This document shows, one piece after another, positions 17,417-27,286 of a DNA stretch of 64,000 nt (position 1 is the stretch's first letter; each line of letters opens with the position of its first letter). The position numbers and the translations under genes are program-made. The notes under the pieces were generated by a model. The model had not been told where the DNA came from. It ran no database searches and saw nothing but the letters and a program-made list of their open reading frames with translations. This DNA comes from Shouchella clausii (GTDB lineage Bacteria > Bacillota > Bacilli > Bacillales > Bacillaceae_D), in NCBI RefSeq assembly GCF_001598215.1, contig NZ_BCXJ01000006.1:124001-188000 (forward strand), given 5' to 3'.

Positions 17417-18307
17417 TTATGACGATTTGATTTTCGCCAGCGCCTGGTCAACCACCGCTTTTTCCTGATCGTTTACAGGTGCAAGAGGGGGTTTCACTTC
17501 GCCAACATCAATGCCGCTTTTGTTAAGTGCATATTTGACACACGCTGGATTTGGAGCTAGGAAAAGAGCTTGCATGACAGGCAGCAGCTTACGGTGCATC
17601 GTTGCCGCTTTTCCATTTTCCCCTGCCTGAAACGCGCCAATCATCGCTTGCATTTCCTTACCGATCAGATGGGAGGCAACAGAAACGATCCCATCGCCGC
17701 CAAGCGCTAAAATCGGTAGTGTCATGCTGTCGTCACCGCTATAAACAGCAAATGAGGCTGGCGTGTGCTCAATGATGGCAGCAATTTGTTCCAAATTGCC
17801 ACTTGCTTCTTTAATCGCCACGATATTTTTGACATTCGCAAGGGCAATCGTTGTTTCCGCCTCGAGGTTGACTCCCGTCCTGCCTGGAACGTTGTACAGC
17901 ATAACTGGCAAGTTTGTCTCGTTGGCAATTTCCTTGAAATGGGAAAAAAGCCCTTGTTGCGACGGTTTATTGTAATACGGAGTGACAAGCATAACCCCAT
18001 CGACACCTGTCTTTTCCGCCGCCTTTGTTAGCTCAACCGAAGCATGTGTATCATTGGAGCCTGTGCCAGCTACGACGGCCGCACGCCCATTGGCCTGTTT
18101 GACACAAAAAGCGAACAGCTCTAGTTTTTCTTCTTTGGACAGCAGCGGTGATTCTCCGGTTGTCCCGGCTACAATGAGGACGTCGGTTCCGTTTTCAATC
18201 AAATGCTCGATGAGCTGCTCTGTCTGCTTATAATCGATTGCGCCCGTTGATTGAAACGGCGTTACCATAGCTGTCCACACTGGGCCGTATTTTCCTGTTG
18301 GTTTCAC
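17417..18307 (-). CDS. dapA: 4-hydroxy-tetrahydrodipicolinate synthase
   Basis: Condenses pyruvate with aspartate semialdehyde, the branch point to diaminopimelate, lysine and spore dipicolinate. TIM-barrel protein of 296 residues; the Schiff-base lysine is in VAIKEASGN (near 163), the catalytic tyrosine in YNVPGRTG (near 137), and GTTGESPLL (near 48) is the family N-terminal motif. The start is GTG with GGAGGGG upstream. It closes the asd-dapG-dapA unit, 25 bp after dapG, and feeds DpaA/DpaB encoded just upstream. Confidence 0.97.
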   Translation of the reverse strand: MKPTGKYGPVWTAMVTPFQSTGAIDYKQTEQLIEHLIENGTDVLIVAGTTGESPLLSKEEKLELFAFCVKQANGRAAVVAGTGSNDTHASVELTKAAEKTGVDGVMLVTPYYNKPSQQGLFSHFKEIANETNLPVMLYNVPGRTGVNLEAETTIALANVKNIVAIKEASGNLEQIAAIIEHTPASFAVYSGDDSMTLPILALGGDGIVSVASHLIGKEMQAMIGAFQAGENGKAATMHRKLLPVMQALFLAPNPACVKYALNKSGIDVGEVKPPLAPVNDQEKAVVDQALAKIKSS

Positions 18308-18332
18308 ATGCGCCCCCTCCGTTTATGGGAAA

Positions 18333-19550
18333 TTACACAGTTGTCGCTTCACTGAGCTGAAACATTTTGTGCAGAGCATTCACTGCCTTTTTCATATCTT
18401 CATTTTTGACCAACACCCAAATCGTTGTATGGGAATCTGCCGATTGCAAAATTTGTACATTCTCGCCACTTAAGGCGCTGACAATTTTCGCAGCAACGCC
18501 AGGTACACCGCTCATTCCTGCTCCCACAGCGGACACTTTCGCGCACCCGCGTCGAAGCTCGGGCGTGTATCCAAGACGCTCAAGCACTTGTTTTGCTTTG
18601 TCTGCCGCCTCATCACTGACAGTATAGGTCACCCCACTCGGGCTAATGTTAATAAAGTCTACGCTAATCTTAGCTTGGGCCATAGACTTAAACACATTTT
18701 CCTGTAAGTCAAGCTGGCCTTCTTTTGCAGCAACTTTGATTTGCGTCACATTCGCCACATGGGCAATTCCTGTAATCATCCGTTCGTTTACATCCATTGA
18801 ATGGGAAGCGCCAAGGGCAGTGACGAGCGTCCCCTCGTTGTCTGAGTATGTGGAGCGGATGCGGATCGGAATTTTCGCTTGCATGGCAATTTCCACCGCA
18901 CGAGGGTGGATGACTTTTGCGCCTTGGTACGCCATGTTGCATATTTCATTGTAAGACATGGCTTCCAATGCTCTCGCGTCGCTAACAATCCGGGGATCAG
19001 CGGTCATAACTCCTTCTACATCGGTAAAAATGTCAACCCACTCCGCGTGAAGTGCTGCCCCTAGAGCCGTTGCCGATGTATCGCTGGCACCACGCCCGAG
19101 CGTCGTTACGTCGCCACTTTTCGACTGTCCTTGAAAACCGGCAACGACGACGACATCTTCTGTCTCTAGCTTTTTAAGCAAATACTCGCATTTCATTTCT
19201 TTAATTTTCGCATTGCCGAACTCCTCGTTTGTACGGAATCCTGCTTTCGCCCCGTTCATGGCCGTCGCTTGGACACCGTGTGCATTGAGGAGATCTGAGA
19301 ACACAACCGCCGAAATCGTTTCTCCGCAAGAAACGAGCAAGTCTTGTTCCCGCTTCGTAATGCGGGATTTGCTAACGAGGCTAAGGAGCGTATCTGTTGC
19401 ATAAGGATCGCCTTTTCTGCCCATCGCTGAGACAACAACGACAACTTTGTAGCCGTCATTAACTGCTTTTTGAACATGGCGCACCGCTTGCAGCCTCGAT
19501 TCGTCCGTTTTTACAGATGTACCGCCAAATTTCTGGATAATGATTTTCAT
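18333..19550 (-). CDS. dapG: Aspartokinase I (diaminopimelate-sensitive type)
   Basis: Phosphorylates aspartate, the first step of the aspartate pathway. The N-terminal kinase domain begins KFGGTSV (residues 6-12), with GRGASDTSA near 170 for substrate/nucleotide contact, and two C-terminal ACT domains follow (about 265-404). The open frame runs to 19619, but ATG 19550 gives the family start MKIIIQKF and 404 residues, as in B. subtilis DapG. The upstream asd stop lies 11 bp away. No lysine riboswitch is seen, consistent with feedback by diaminopimelate rather than by lysine. Confidence 0.96.
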   Translation of the reverse strand: MKIIIQKFGGTSVKTDESRLQAVRHVQKAVNDGYKVVVVVSAMGRKGDPYATDTLLSLVSKSRITKREQDLLVSCGETISAVVFSDLLNAHGVQATAMNGAKAGFRTNEEFGNAKIKEMKCEYLLKKLETEDVVVVAGFQGQSKSGDVTTLGRGASDTSATALGAALHAEWVDIFTDVEGVMTADPRIVSDARALEAMSYNEICNMAYQGAKVIHPRAVEIAMQAKIPIRIRSTYSDNEGTLVTALGASHSMDVNERMITGIAHVANVTQIKVAAKEGQLDLQENVFKSMAQAKISVDFINISPSGVTYTVSDEAADKAKQVLERLGYTPELRRGCAKVSAVGAGMSGVPGVAAKIVSALSGENVQILQSADSHTTIWVLVKNEDMKKAVNALHKMFQLSEATTV

Positions 19551-19561
19551 GTTTGATTCAC

Positions 19562-20614
19562 TCACTTGTTCAATAGGTTCAGCTTGATGAGGCTTTCTGC
19601 GATTTGCACGGAATTCCAAGCTGCCCCTTTTAAAAGATTGTCAGACACAACCCAAGCATGGTAGCCATTGTCACGATCTAAGTCACGGCGCACTCTACCA
19701 ACAAATACGTCGTTTTTGCCAACCGCATTTGTGACGAGGGGATAAAGTTGTTCTGCTGGGTTATCTTGGAGTGTGATGCCTGGCGCTTCGCTTAGCAAAG
19801 CTTGGATTTCTTTTACGCTTGCTCCAGACTGCTCCGTTTCGAAGTAGACAGATTCTGAGTGGCCCGTTTCAATTGGCAATCGCACGCATGTAGCAGCCAC
19901 TTCAAGTTCAGGCATATGCATGATCTTCTTCGTTTCATTGATCATTTTCATTTCTTCGAACGTATAGCCATTGTCTTGAAACACATCAATTTGCGGAATT
20001 GCGTTAAAAGCAATTTGGTAATGGTGTTTCTCTTTCGCGACCGGCAGCACTTCTGCTGTTGCTTCTTTCCCGTCCAAAATGGCCCGTGTTTGCTTTTCCA
20101 TTTCCTCGACTGCTTCAAGCCCTGCACCTGAAACGGCTTGGTAGGTGGACACGATCACTTTCTTTAGTCCAAGCTTTTTGCGGATCGGCTCTAACGCGAC
20201 TACCATTTGGATCGTGGAACAATTTGGATTGGCGATCACACCTTGGTGATTGTGCAAATCGCTTTCATTGACTTCAGGCACGACAAGGGGCACGTCAGCG
20301 TCCATGCGAAATGCACTCGTGTTGTCGACGCAAACAGCTCCGCGCTTAATCGCTTCAGGAACAAGCGCTTTTGACACTGAACCACCTGCCGAGAAAAGGG
20401 CTAATTGTACACCTTGAAACGACTCAGGCGTCGCCTCTTCGACTGTATAAGATTGGCCTTTAAACGTTATTTGTTTTCCAGCCGAACGTTTCGATGAAAG
20501 GAGCTTTAGGCTCTTAATTGGAAAATCACGTTGTTCTAATGTTTTCAGCATTTGCTGGCCCACTGCGCCGGTTGCCCCGACGACAGCGACGTCAAAGTGT
20601 TGTTGTTCGTTCAT
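19562..20614 (-). CDS. asd: Aspartate-semialdehyde dehydrogenase
   Basis: NADPH-dependent reduction of aspartyl phosphate to aspartate semialdehyde. 350 residues; Rossmann motif VVGATGAVG at 11-19, active-site Cys in NPNCST (near 132), catalytic His in the ETGHSES segment (near 250). The ATG is preceded by GGGAGG. It stands 92 bp after dpaB and has its own promoter, so it can be expressed in vegetative cells independently of the sporulation-type dpaA promoter. Confidence 0.97.
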   Translation of the reverse strand: MNEQQHFDVAVVGATGAVGQQMLKTLEQRDFPIKSLKLLSSKRSAGKQITFKGQSYTVEEATPESFQGVQLALFSAGGSVSKALVPEAIKRGAVCVDNTSAFRMDADVPLVVPEVNESDLHNHQGVIANPNCSTIQMVVALEPIRKKLGLKKVIVSTYQAVSGAGLEAVEEMEKQTRAILDGKEATAEVLPVAKEKHHYQIAFNAIPQIDVFQDNGYTFEEMKMINETKKIMHMPELEVAATCVRLPIETGHSESVYFETEQSGASVKEIQALLSEAPGITLQDNPAEQLYPLVTNAVGKNDVFVGRVRRDLDRDNGYHAWVVSDNLLKGAAWNSVQIAESLIKLNLLNK

Positions 20615-20666
20615 GGTTTCGTATCCTCCCTCAAAGTTCAGCTATCTATCTCTTATCCTCTACTAA

Positions 20667-20695
20667 ACTTTACGGGATTTCCCGACGATACGCAA
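20667..20695 (-). promoter_or_regulatory. candidate asd sigma-A promoter
   Basis: On the minus strand TTGCGT (20690-20695), 17-nt spacer, TAAAGT (20667-20672), about 50 nt before the asd start. It fits separate vegetative expression of asd-dapG-dapA. Confidence 0.55.
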
Positions 20696-20706
20696 CTGTC
20701 CAAAGC

Positions 20707-21288
20707 CTATTTTTGTACAAGAACAGGCTGAAGTTGGTTACCAAGCATGGCTGCTTCTGCTGCTGGAATTAGTTGATCCATATGGGCGACAAGGGAATTC
20801 GGCTTTTTTACATGGTCATCTTGGCCAAATGGAATAAAGTAAATATTTTTTGTCGCCATTAAGCGCATGATGTTGACGCCGTTCAATCCAAGGCCATCGT
20901 TTGTAGAAATTCCAAGCAAGACAGGCTTGCCGTTGCGCAATGTCGCTTTAGCCCCCATGAGTACTGGGCTGTCTGTCATCGCATTCGCAAATTTGGAAAT
21001 CGAATTTCCTGTCATCGGGGCAATAATCATTAAATCGAGAGGGGTTTTCGGCCCAAAGGGCTCTGCTTTGACCATCGAATTGACAAATGGCTCAGAAGTT
21101 ATCGTTTGCAGCCGTTTCATCCAATCCCCACTGTCGCCGAACTTGGTGTCTGTCGTCTCTACTGTATAGGTTAAAAAAGGGGTTACTTTCGCGCCGAGCT
21201 CAACCAAATTCTCAATTTGCGGATAAACAGCGTCAAATGTGCAATGTGAGCCAGTCAGGCCAAACCCTATATGTTTGCCTTTAAGCAT
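20707..21288 (-). CDS. dpaB: Dipicolinate synthase subunit B
   Basis: Flavoprotein-like subunit (spoVFB) of dipicolinate synthase, which makes the spore-core dipicolinic acid in the mother cell. 193 residues from ATG 21288, chosen because AAGGAG lies 9 nt upstream; the open frame extends to 21336 inside dpaA. The N-terminus GKHIGFGLTGSHCTF and the internal PMTGNSISKFANAMTD match the UbiX/PPC-DC-like flavoprotein fold. It follows dpaA by 16 bp. Confidence 0.95.
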   Translation of the reverse strand: MLKGKHIGFGLTGSHCTFDAVYPQIENLVELGAKVTPFLTYTVETTDTKFGDSGDWMKRLQTITSEPFVNSMVKAEPFGPKTPLDLMIIAPMTGNSISKFANAMTDSPVLMGAKATLRNGKPVLLGISTNDGLGLNGVNIMRLMATKNIYFIPFGQDDHVKKPNSLVAHMDQLIPAAEAAMLGNQLQPVLVQK

Positions 21289-21304
21289 CGCGCACGCTCC
21301 TTCA

Positions 21305-22189
21305 TTATGATTGTGTTTGTTCATGAAGCAAATCACTTAAAACATTTGCTAAAATTTTGCCTGCTGTTTTCGGGGCGACCATGCCTGGAAGACCAGGAAC
21401 AAGCATGGCTTTCAAGCCTCTTTTTTTGGCGTACGCAAAATCGACGCCACCAGGTTTTGACGCTAAGTCAAGGACAAAAGCATGTTGTGGTAATTCGGCG
21501 AGGACGTCAGACGTGACAATTCTGGCTGGAATGGTATTGATGACGAGATCGATGTTTTTTAACGTTTCTTTTAGTGCGGTAAGGGGAAAAGGCTCGACGC
21601 CAAGTTCGAAGGCACGGGCGAGCAATGCGGTATCCTTTGCACCGACAAAAACACTCGCACCAAGGGCATGGAATGTACGGGCAATGGTCATACCGATCCG
21701 GCCAAGGCCGAGCACCGCCACTTTCGCATGGTGGATCGTATGGTCTGTATGCTGGATCGCCAGCATGACTGCGCCTTCAGCCGTTGGAATCGAGTTGTAA
21801 ATCGCCACATCATCGCGGTCCATTAATAAGACAATTTTGCACTTCGCTTTTGCTGCCAATTTTTCTAATCGGTCTGTAGAAATGCCCGTATAAATCGTAC
21901 AATGGTCGGGCGTTTCATTTAAGTAAGCTGCTTTCAACTTTAATTGCTGGTTTGAGAAAACGCTGGCAATGAGGCCATCATTGGACATGCCGCCCACCGG
22001 CAACAAAATCGCATCCACTGTCGACCACTCGATATCAGGCAACTCTTGCTTGCTTGTGCCAATGAAGCCATCGTTTAACTGTTCAAAACCGACAAGGGAA
22101 ACTTTTGCATCTAGTGCCGATAATTTGCGAATGATCTCAAGCTGGCGTGCGTCGCCGCCAATCATGACCACATGGGTTCCAGTGAGCAT
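21305..22189 (-). CDS. dpaA: Dipicolinate synthase subunit A
   Basis: NAD(P)-dependent subunit (spoVFA) of dipicolinate synthase; oxidises dihydrodipicolinate to dipicolinate during late sporulation. 294 residues with an N-terminal domain (VVMIGGDARQLE) and a second Rossmann motif VLGLGRIGMTIA near 155. AAAGGAGG precedes the ATG. A strong terminator isolates it from ymxH, and a sigma-K-like promoter lies immediately upstream, in keeping with mother-cell expression known for B. subtilis spoVF. Confidence 0.96.
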   Translation of the reverse strand: MLTGTHVVMIGGDARQLEIIRKLSALDAKVSLVGFEQLNDGFIGTSKQELPDIEWSTVDAILLPVGGMSNDGLIASVFSNQQLKLKAAYLNETPDHCTIYTGISTDRLEKLAAKAKCKIVLLMDRDDVAIYNSIPTAEGAVMLAIQHTDHTIHHAKVAVLGLGRIGMTIARTFHALGASVFVGAKDTALLARAFELGVEPFPLTALKETLKNIDLVINTIPARIVTSDVLAELPQHAFVLDLASKPGGVDFAYAKKRGLKAMLVPGLPGMVAPKTAGKILANVLSDLLHEQTQS

Positions 22190-22221
22190 GCTGATCCTCC
22201 TTTTATGCGTTGCTTCTTTTA

Positions 22222-22250
22222 AAGCATATGACTAAGTGAACCAATCGGTG
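22222..22250 (-). promoter_or_regulatory. candidate sigma-K promoter of dpaAB
   Basis: On the minus strand CACC (22247-22250), 16-nt spacer, CATATGCTT (22222-22230), close to the sigma-K pattern AC-N16-CATAnnnTA. It lies 33 nt upstream of dpaA, after a strong terminator. B. subtilis spoVF is sigma-K dependent. Confidence 0.5.
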
Positions 22251-22262
22251 CAGGCACAAAAA

Positions 22263-22284
22263 AAAGCTTGCAAATGCAAGCTTT
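22263..22284 (-). terminator. terminator after ymxH
   Basis: Inverted repeat AAAGCTTGCA/TGCAAGCTTT with a 2-nt gap, followed on the minus strand by TTTTTG. About 80 bp past the ymxH stop. Confidence 0.85.
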
Positions 22285-22364
22285 CAGACTGTAGGCAAAC
22301 GACGACGTATGGAAGAGTTTTCTATCAGCCTCATTGAGGTGGTCGACTTTGGCGACCACCATTC

Positions 22365-22604
22365 TTAGGTTTCAATAATAATCATGTCTTGGCCGATTTT
22401 TTTGATTTGCTGCCAATAAACCGTCACTTCTTTGTCTTTGCGGTTAAATTGGTACCAGCGGCTCGTCGGCACAACAAAGGCGTGAATTTCCCCTGTGTGC
22501 TCATCAAACAGCACATCTGTCTGTCCTAAAACACCAAGACGTTCGCCTTTCTCAAAATCAATGATTTCTTTGTTAGCAATTTCACTTAGCCGCAAGCCCA
22601 TCAC
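22365..22604 (-). CDS. ymxH: YmxH, PRC-barrel/YlmC-like protein
   Basis: Small protein of 79 residues with a PRC-barrel-like beta-fold (MGLRLSEIANKEIIDFEKGERLG...), of the YlmC/YmxH family common in spore formers. In B. subtilis YlmC/YmxH-type proteins are linked to sporulation, but no biochemical activity is known to me. It follows mlpA by 38 bp and is followed by a strong terminator, closing the ylxY-mlpA-ymxH group. Confidence 0.87.
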   Translation of the reverse strand: MMGLRLSEIANKEIIDFEKGERLGVLGQTDVLFDEHTGEIHAFVVPTSRWYQFNRKDKEVTVYWQQIKKIGQDMIIIET

Positions 22605-22642
22605 CTCTTATTCCAATGTATGTACGTCGGAAAGAAAGTAGA

Positions 22643-23887
22643 CTAGTTGCTGAAAATCGTTGGCGGCATTGTTTCGCTTGAAGAGACAAGCGAAACGGCC
22701 GGCGTCTCCCCAAGGAGCTGGCAAGCTAGATCATTGACCATCTCTAGACTGACAGCATTAATATCCGCGATCAACTCGTCTAATGTTTTATGTTCTTGCA
22801 AGAGCAATTCATTTTTGCCATTACGTGTCATGCGGCTGCTTGTGCTTTCAAGCCCAAGCATAATGCTGCCTTTGAGCTGCTCTTTGCCATTTTCCAACTC
22901 TTTTTTGCTAAGGCCTTCTGCACGCACCGCTTTCGTTACTTCAGCAAGAGCTTCCGTTAACTTTGGCAACTGTGCCATTTGCGTACCTGCATAAATCGTA
23001 AGCGTACCAATCTGTTCATACGAAGAATGATAAGAGAAAACAGAATAGCATAAGCCTTGTTCTTCGCGAATCGTTTGGAATAAACGGCTGGACATGCTGC
23101 CACCAAGGGCGTTGTTAAGCAAAATCAGCCCGAATGAACGGTTTGAACCAATTTCCAGGCCAGGGTAGGCTAAACATAGATGGGCTTGCTCGGAATCTTT
23201 CTGGCGATATTTCACCGTTGGTGAGAAAGTCGCTTTTGGCACAGCAAACGGTTCCGGTGCTCGTTTCACGCGGGAAAAGGTTTGTCTGATTTGCTCAAGC
23301 AGCGCATCGTCAAAATGGCCGCAAACCGACACGACTACCCGTTCCCCTGCGTAGAAACGTTTCATGTAAGCACTGATTTGCTGACGGCTAAATGTTTGGA
23401 GCGTGTCTTCTGTGCCAAGAATTGGGTTCGCCAGCGTGGAACGGCCAAATACAGCTTGGCTAAGCAAATCGTGGACAAGATCGTCTGGCGTGTCCTCCAC
23501 CATTTTAATTTCTTCGAGCACCACTTTTTTCTCGCGCTCAATTTCTGTTTCATCCAATATAGAGTTAAAAAACATATCTTGTAGTACATCAAGGGCAAGT
23601 GTAGCATGCTCATCTAGGACTTTAGCGTAGTAGCATGTGTATTCTTTTGCCGTAAACGCATTGACCTGTCCGCCAATGCGGTCAAACGCTTCTGCAATTT
23701 GTTTGGCTGAACGCGTTTTTGTTCCTTTAAACAACATATGTTCAATAAAATGGGAAATGCCATTTTCCTCATTTGTTTCATTGCGGGAGCCTGTTTTTAC
23801 CCAGATGCCAATGGCAACAGACCGAATGGTCTCGTTGGCCTCCGCAATAATCCGCACGCCGTTATCCAGCGTCTCTTTTTTAATCAC
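22643..23887 (-). CDS. mlpA: M16-family zinc protease MlpA (YmxG)
   Basis: Processing-peptidase-like M16 protease of about 414 residues. The inverted zinc motif HFIEH is near residue 47, followed by the downstream Glu in EREKKVVLEEIKM. Characterised relatives degrade or process small peptides; in B. subtilis mlpA affects extracellular protease levels. The frame runs to 23941, but the GTG at 23887 has GGGGG 8 nt upstream and aligns with the B. subtilis MIKRYTCPNG start, so I chose it. That start overlaps the ylxY stop by 8 nt. Confidence 0.93.
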   Translation of the reverse strand: MIKKETLDNGVRIIAEANETIRSVAIGIWVKTGSRNETNEENGISHFIEHMLFKGTKTRSAKQIAEAFDRIGGQVNAFTAKEYTCYYAKVLDEHATLALDVLQDMFFNSILDETEIEREKKVVLEEIKMVEDTPDDLVHDLLSQAVFGRSTLANPILGTEDTLQTFSRQQISAYMKRFYAGERVVVSVCGHFDDALLEQIRQTFSRVKRAPEPFAVPKATFSPTVKYRQKDSEQAHLCLAYPGLEIGSNRSFGLILLNNALGGSMSSRLFQTIREEQGLCYSVFSYHSSYEQIGTLTIYAGTQMAQLPKLTEALAEVTKAVRAEGLSKKELENGKEQLKGSIMLGLESTSSRMTRNGKNELLLQEHKTLDELIADINAVSLEMVNDLACQLLGETPAVSLVSSSETMPPTIFSN

Positions 23888-24881
23888 GTTTTGTACCCCC
23901 ATTGCTCTCAGCTGCCATTTTTGCGGCAATTCTTGTTTCATCCATTAAATCGCTAACAGTCCCGATCTGCAACTGTTTTTCTTGCATCCCTTGTATAATC
24001 GCTTCAAGCCCTTTTGACGACGATTCCGTAGGATGCATCAACAACATCGAGCCTGCCTGCATTTGATTGACAACCCGTTCAACCATAACAGATGGTTCAG
24101 GCTTTTTCCAGTCAATTGTATCAACTGTCCATAAAATGGTACGCATATCGTATGCAGCAGCTCGTTCAACCACCAATTGATTAAATTCACCGCTTGGGGG
24201 AGCGAACCATTTTGGTGTGACATCCAATGTTGCTTCAATCACTTCCGTCGTTTTTGTCAACTCTTCGTCAATTTCCGCCTCAGAGAGGGCATTCATGTGG
24301 GGGTGCGAGTAAGCATGGCTGCCTATCTCATGGCCTTCTTCTTTAATCATGACAGCAAGTTGTGGATTTTTTTTCACCCATGATCCATCTAGAAAAAACG
24401 TCGCTTTGACATCGTACTGCTGCATCACTTTTAACATATCAGGCAAATAATCATTGCCCCAGGCGACATTGATTAAAAAGCTAACCATCGGCTTTTCCTC
24501 ATGACCTTTATACGTAGGAGCTGGTGGCAGATCCTCAAGATGGACACTCGGTTTTGTTTCTTTAAAGACGAGTTTCGACTGGTTGAAACTTCCAGACTCT
24601 TTCATTTTATTATAAGATTGTTCAATGTCGACCTCAAGCCCATTGTAACCTGGCAACGCTTTCCAGACTTTATCAATACGTGCGTTTGTTGCTGGAATCG
24701 CCACTTTTTCCGCATGCTCTTCAATTTGTTTTAACAGCTCATTCTCTTCCGTATCTACATCCTCCGTTGCGTTTGTTTTCAAGGTGTCGATATACTGAAG
24801 CGAAAATGGATTTTGAATCGCCCCTATTGCCAGCACAACCATGACACCACACAAACAGAAGTGAAGCCATTTTTGTTTCAT
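23880..24881 (-). CDS. ylxY: YlxY, polysaccharide deacetylase-like sporulation protein
   Basis: Exported or membrane-anchored NodB-fold protein of 333 residues. An N-terminal hydrophobic segment (about 5-22) is a signal or anchor. The NodB core keeps the HxxxH metal pair (H189, H193) and FAPPSGE, but the usual first motif TFDDGP is replaced by a segment ending WGND (141-144), so the catalytic acid pair is not canonical. B. subtilis YlxY has a similar deviation as I recall. The ATG has AGGAGG upstream. It overlaps mlpA, its downstream neighbour, and a terminator separates it from pnp. Confidence 0.9.
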   Translation of the reverse strand: MKQKWLHFCLCGVMVVLAIGAIQNPFSLQYIDTLKTNATEDVDTEENELLKQIEEHAEKVAIPATNARIDKVWKALPGYNGLEVDIEQSYNKMKESGSFNQSKLVFKETKPSVHLEDLPPAPTYKGHEEKPMVSFLINVAWGNDYLPDMLKVMQQYDVKATFFLDGSWVKKNPQLAVMIKEEGHEIGSHAYSHPHMNALSEAEIDEELTKTTEVIEATLDVTPKWFAPPSGEFNQLVVERAAAYDMRTILWTVDTIDWKKPEPSVMVERVVNQMQAGSMLLMHPTESSSKGLEAIIQGMQEKQLQIGTVSDLMDETRIAAKMAAESNGGTKRD

Positions 24882-24955
24882 TGTGTCCCCTCCTGCTAGA
24901 TACTTACTAGCATGTCTATGAGCAAAGGAAGAGGACTAGACGTTTGCCTATAAAA

Positions 24956-24982
24956 AAAGACTAGGAATTTTCCCCAGTCTTT
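24956..24982 (-). terminator. terminator after pnp
   Basis: Stem AAAGACTGGGGAA with TTCCTAGTCTTT (minus strand, one G-U and short AT loop) followed by TTTTATAGG, 5 nt past the pnp stop. Confidence 0.8.
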
Positions 24983-24987
24983 GTTTC

Positions 24988-27117
24988 TTATTCGTTGGCT
25001 GTATCTTTTGCTTCTTTTTCCTGCTTTTCCCGTTGTTCTTTTAACAGGACTTTGCGAGACAAATTGACTCGTCCTTGATTGTCAATTTCAGTGACGCGTA
25101 CGTCTACTTCATCACCAAGCTTGAAGACGTCTTCGACTTTGTTGATCCGTTCTTCAGCAATTTGTGAGATATGGAGCAAGCCATCTTTGCCTTTAAACAG
25201 TTCCACAAAGGCACCAAACTTTTCAATTCGTTTGACTTTCCCGTGGTACGTTTCACCGACTTGCACTTCTCGAACAAGATCTTCAATGATTTGTTTCGCT
25301 TTTTGGTTCATGGCGGTATCTAGGGAAGAAATGTAGACAGTGCCGTCTTGCTCAATGTCTATTTTCACGCCTGTTTCCTCAATGATTTTATTGATGACTT
25401 TGCCGCTTGGACCAATGACATCGCGAATTTTGTCAGGATTGATCGTTAGCGTCAGGATTTTTGGCGCGTACTCTGACAACTCGGTACGAGGTTTGTCAAT
25501 GGCCTCCATCATGTTGCTTAAAATTTTCAGTCGTCCTTGTTTTGCTTGTTCAAGGGCTTGTTCGAGCACTTCGCGGTTAATGCCGGAAATTTTTATATCC
25601 ATTTGCAGAGCTGTAACGCCATTCGCTGTACCAGCGACTTTAAAATCCATATCGCCAAGAGCGTCTTCCATGCCTTGGATATCAGTGAGCACCGTCATGT
25701 GCTCCCCTTGTTTGACAAGTCCCATCGCAATGCCGGCCACTGGCGCTTTAATTGGCACACCTGCGTCCATCATGGCTAACGTGCTTGCACAAATGCTCGC
25801 TTGTGAAGTTGATCCATTTGATTCCAACACTTCAGATACGAGCCGGATCGTATAAGGAAACTCTTGCTCACTTGGAATGACTTGCTCAAGCGCACGTTCA
25901 CCAAGGGCTCCATGACCGATTTCCCGACGTCCTGGTGCGCGGATCGGACCGGTTTCCCCGACGCTAAACTGCGGGAAATTGTAGTGGTGCATAAACCGCT
26001 TCGTCTCTTCTATGCCCAAGCCATCTAGCACTTGCACATCACCAAGGGCACCAAGCGTACAGACACTAAGTGCTTGTGTTTGTCCTCTTGTAAATAGACC
26101 AGAGCCATGTGTACGCGGCAGCAGCTTGATTTGTGACGATAACGGGCGAATTTCATCAACGCCACGCCCATCAGGACGGATTTTTTCAACTGTAATTAAG
26201 CGACGGACTTCTTCCTTCACGAACATTTGCAAAATCTCTTTTACTTCATCAACATCGACGCTGTCATCGTCTGAATATTGTTCCACTTGTTCAGCAATAA
26301 TCTCATCGATGGCATCTTGACGTGCGTGTTTTTCCGCAATCCGAACCGCTTCTTTAATGCTAGCTTCGGCGCTTTCGCGCAAGCGCGCTTCCAATTCAGC
26401 GTCAAATGTTTTCAGCTGCACTTCACGTTTTTCTTTGCCGCAAACTTCAACGACTTTTTCTTGGAAAGCAATCATTTTTTTAATGTTCTCATGCCCGGCT
26501 AAAATCGCTTCTAACATCACGTCTTCTGGGACTTCTTTTGCACCAGCTTCCACCATATTGATTGCTTCTTTTGTTCCAGCAACAGTTAGGTCAATATCGC
26601 TCTCTGCAAGTTGAGCTGGCGTTGGGTTCATAATGAATTCGCCGTCAATTCTTCCAACAGTCACACCAGCAATCGGGCCCTCAAACGGAATGTCAGAAAC
26701 ACAAAGAGCCAGTGATGAACCGATCATTGCTGCCATTTCAGGAGATGCGTCTTGGTCAGAGCTCATCACAATGCTGATCACTTGGACATCGTTACGGAAA
26801 CCCTCTGGAAATAGCGGTCGAATTGGACGGTCAATCAAACGGCTTGTTAAAATCGCCCTTTCGCTTGGACGCCCTTCCCGTTTAATAAACCCTCCTGGAA
26901 TTTTTCCCGCTGCATATAAACGTTCTTCATAATTGACCGTTAACGGAAAGAAAGGAAGGTCTTTCGGTTCTTTTGAAGCAGTAGCCGTTGATAGAACAGC
27001 TGTTTCGCCATAACGGACGAGAACCGCTCCGTTGGCTTGTTTGGCTAATTGACCGACTTCGACGCTTAATGTCCGTCCAGCCCAGTCAATTGAAAACTCA
27101 TGACGTTCTTGATCCAT
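24988..27117 (-). CDS. pnp: Polynucleotide phosphorylase
   Basis: 3'-5' phosphorolytic exoribonuclease of 709 residues, the main 3' mRNA degrader in Bacillus. Two RNase PH domains (about 10-140 and 300-460) flank a helical linker; the catalytic segment [11 protein letters not shown] is near 355. C-terminal KH (about 550-610, [16 protein letters not shown]) and S1 (about 620-690, [15 protein letters not shown]) RNA-binding domains follow. The charged tail ends KEAKDTANE. It lies downstream of rpsO as in most bacteria, separated by a terminator. Confidence 0.98.
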   Translation of the reverse strand: MDQERHEFSIDWAGRTLSVEVGQLAKQANGAVLVRYGETAVLSTATASKEPKDLPFFPLTVNYEERLYAAGKIPGGFIKREGRPSERAILTSRLIDRPIRPLFPEGFRNDVQVISIVMSSDQDASPEMAAMIGSSLALCVSDIPFEGPIAGVTVGRIDGEFIMNPTPAQLAESDIDLTVAGTKEAINMVEAGAKEVPEDVMLEAILAGHENIKKMIAFQEKVVEVCGKEKREVQLKTFDAELEARLRESAEASIKEAVRIAEKHARQDAIDEIIAEQVEQYSDDDSVDVDEVKEILQMFVKEEVRRLITVEKIRPDGRGVDEIRPLSSQIKLLPRTHGSGLFTRGQTQALSVCTLGALGDVQVLDGLGIEETKRFMHHYNFPQFSVGETGPIRAPGRREIGHGALGERALEQVIPSEQEFPYTIRLVSEVLESNGSTSQASICASTLAMMDAGVPIKAPVAGIAMGLVKQGEHMTVLTDIQGMEDALGDMDFKVAGTANGVTALQMDIKISGINREVLEQALEQAKQGRLKILSNMMEAIDKPRTELSEYAPKILTLTINPDKIRDVIGPSGKVINKIIEETGVKIDIEQDGTVYISSLDTAMNQKAKQIIEDLVREVQVGETYHGKVKRIEKFGAFVELFKGKDGLLHISQIAEERINKVEDVFKLGDEVDVRVTEIDNQGRVNLSRKVLLKEQREKQEKEAKDTANE

Positions 27118-27249
27118 GAATGTGTACTCCTCTCGTACAACTAAAATTCTTCTTTCTTATTATGACCGAATCAGAACAAGTTTAAAAGAGTGAAATTAGG
27201 GTTGTCTACATTTTTCTAAGCTTGTCTCCTGCTAATGGAAGGCATGAAG

Positions 27250-27280
27250 AAAAAAGCGGGAGATCATCCCCCGCTTTTTT
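27250..27280 (-). terminator. rpsO terminator
   Basis: Stem AAAAAAGCGGG/CCCGCTTTTTT with a short loop, 6 nt after the rpsO stop and upstream of pnp. Partial read-through to pnp is likely, as in other bacteria. Confidence 0.9.
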
Positions 27281-27286
27281 GCAAAA

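Noticed and set aside
19551-20706. Lysine riboswitch ahead of asd-dapG-dapA
   Set aside because: The gap upstream of asd is 92 bp, too short for an L-box, and no long paired leader is visible.
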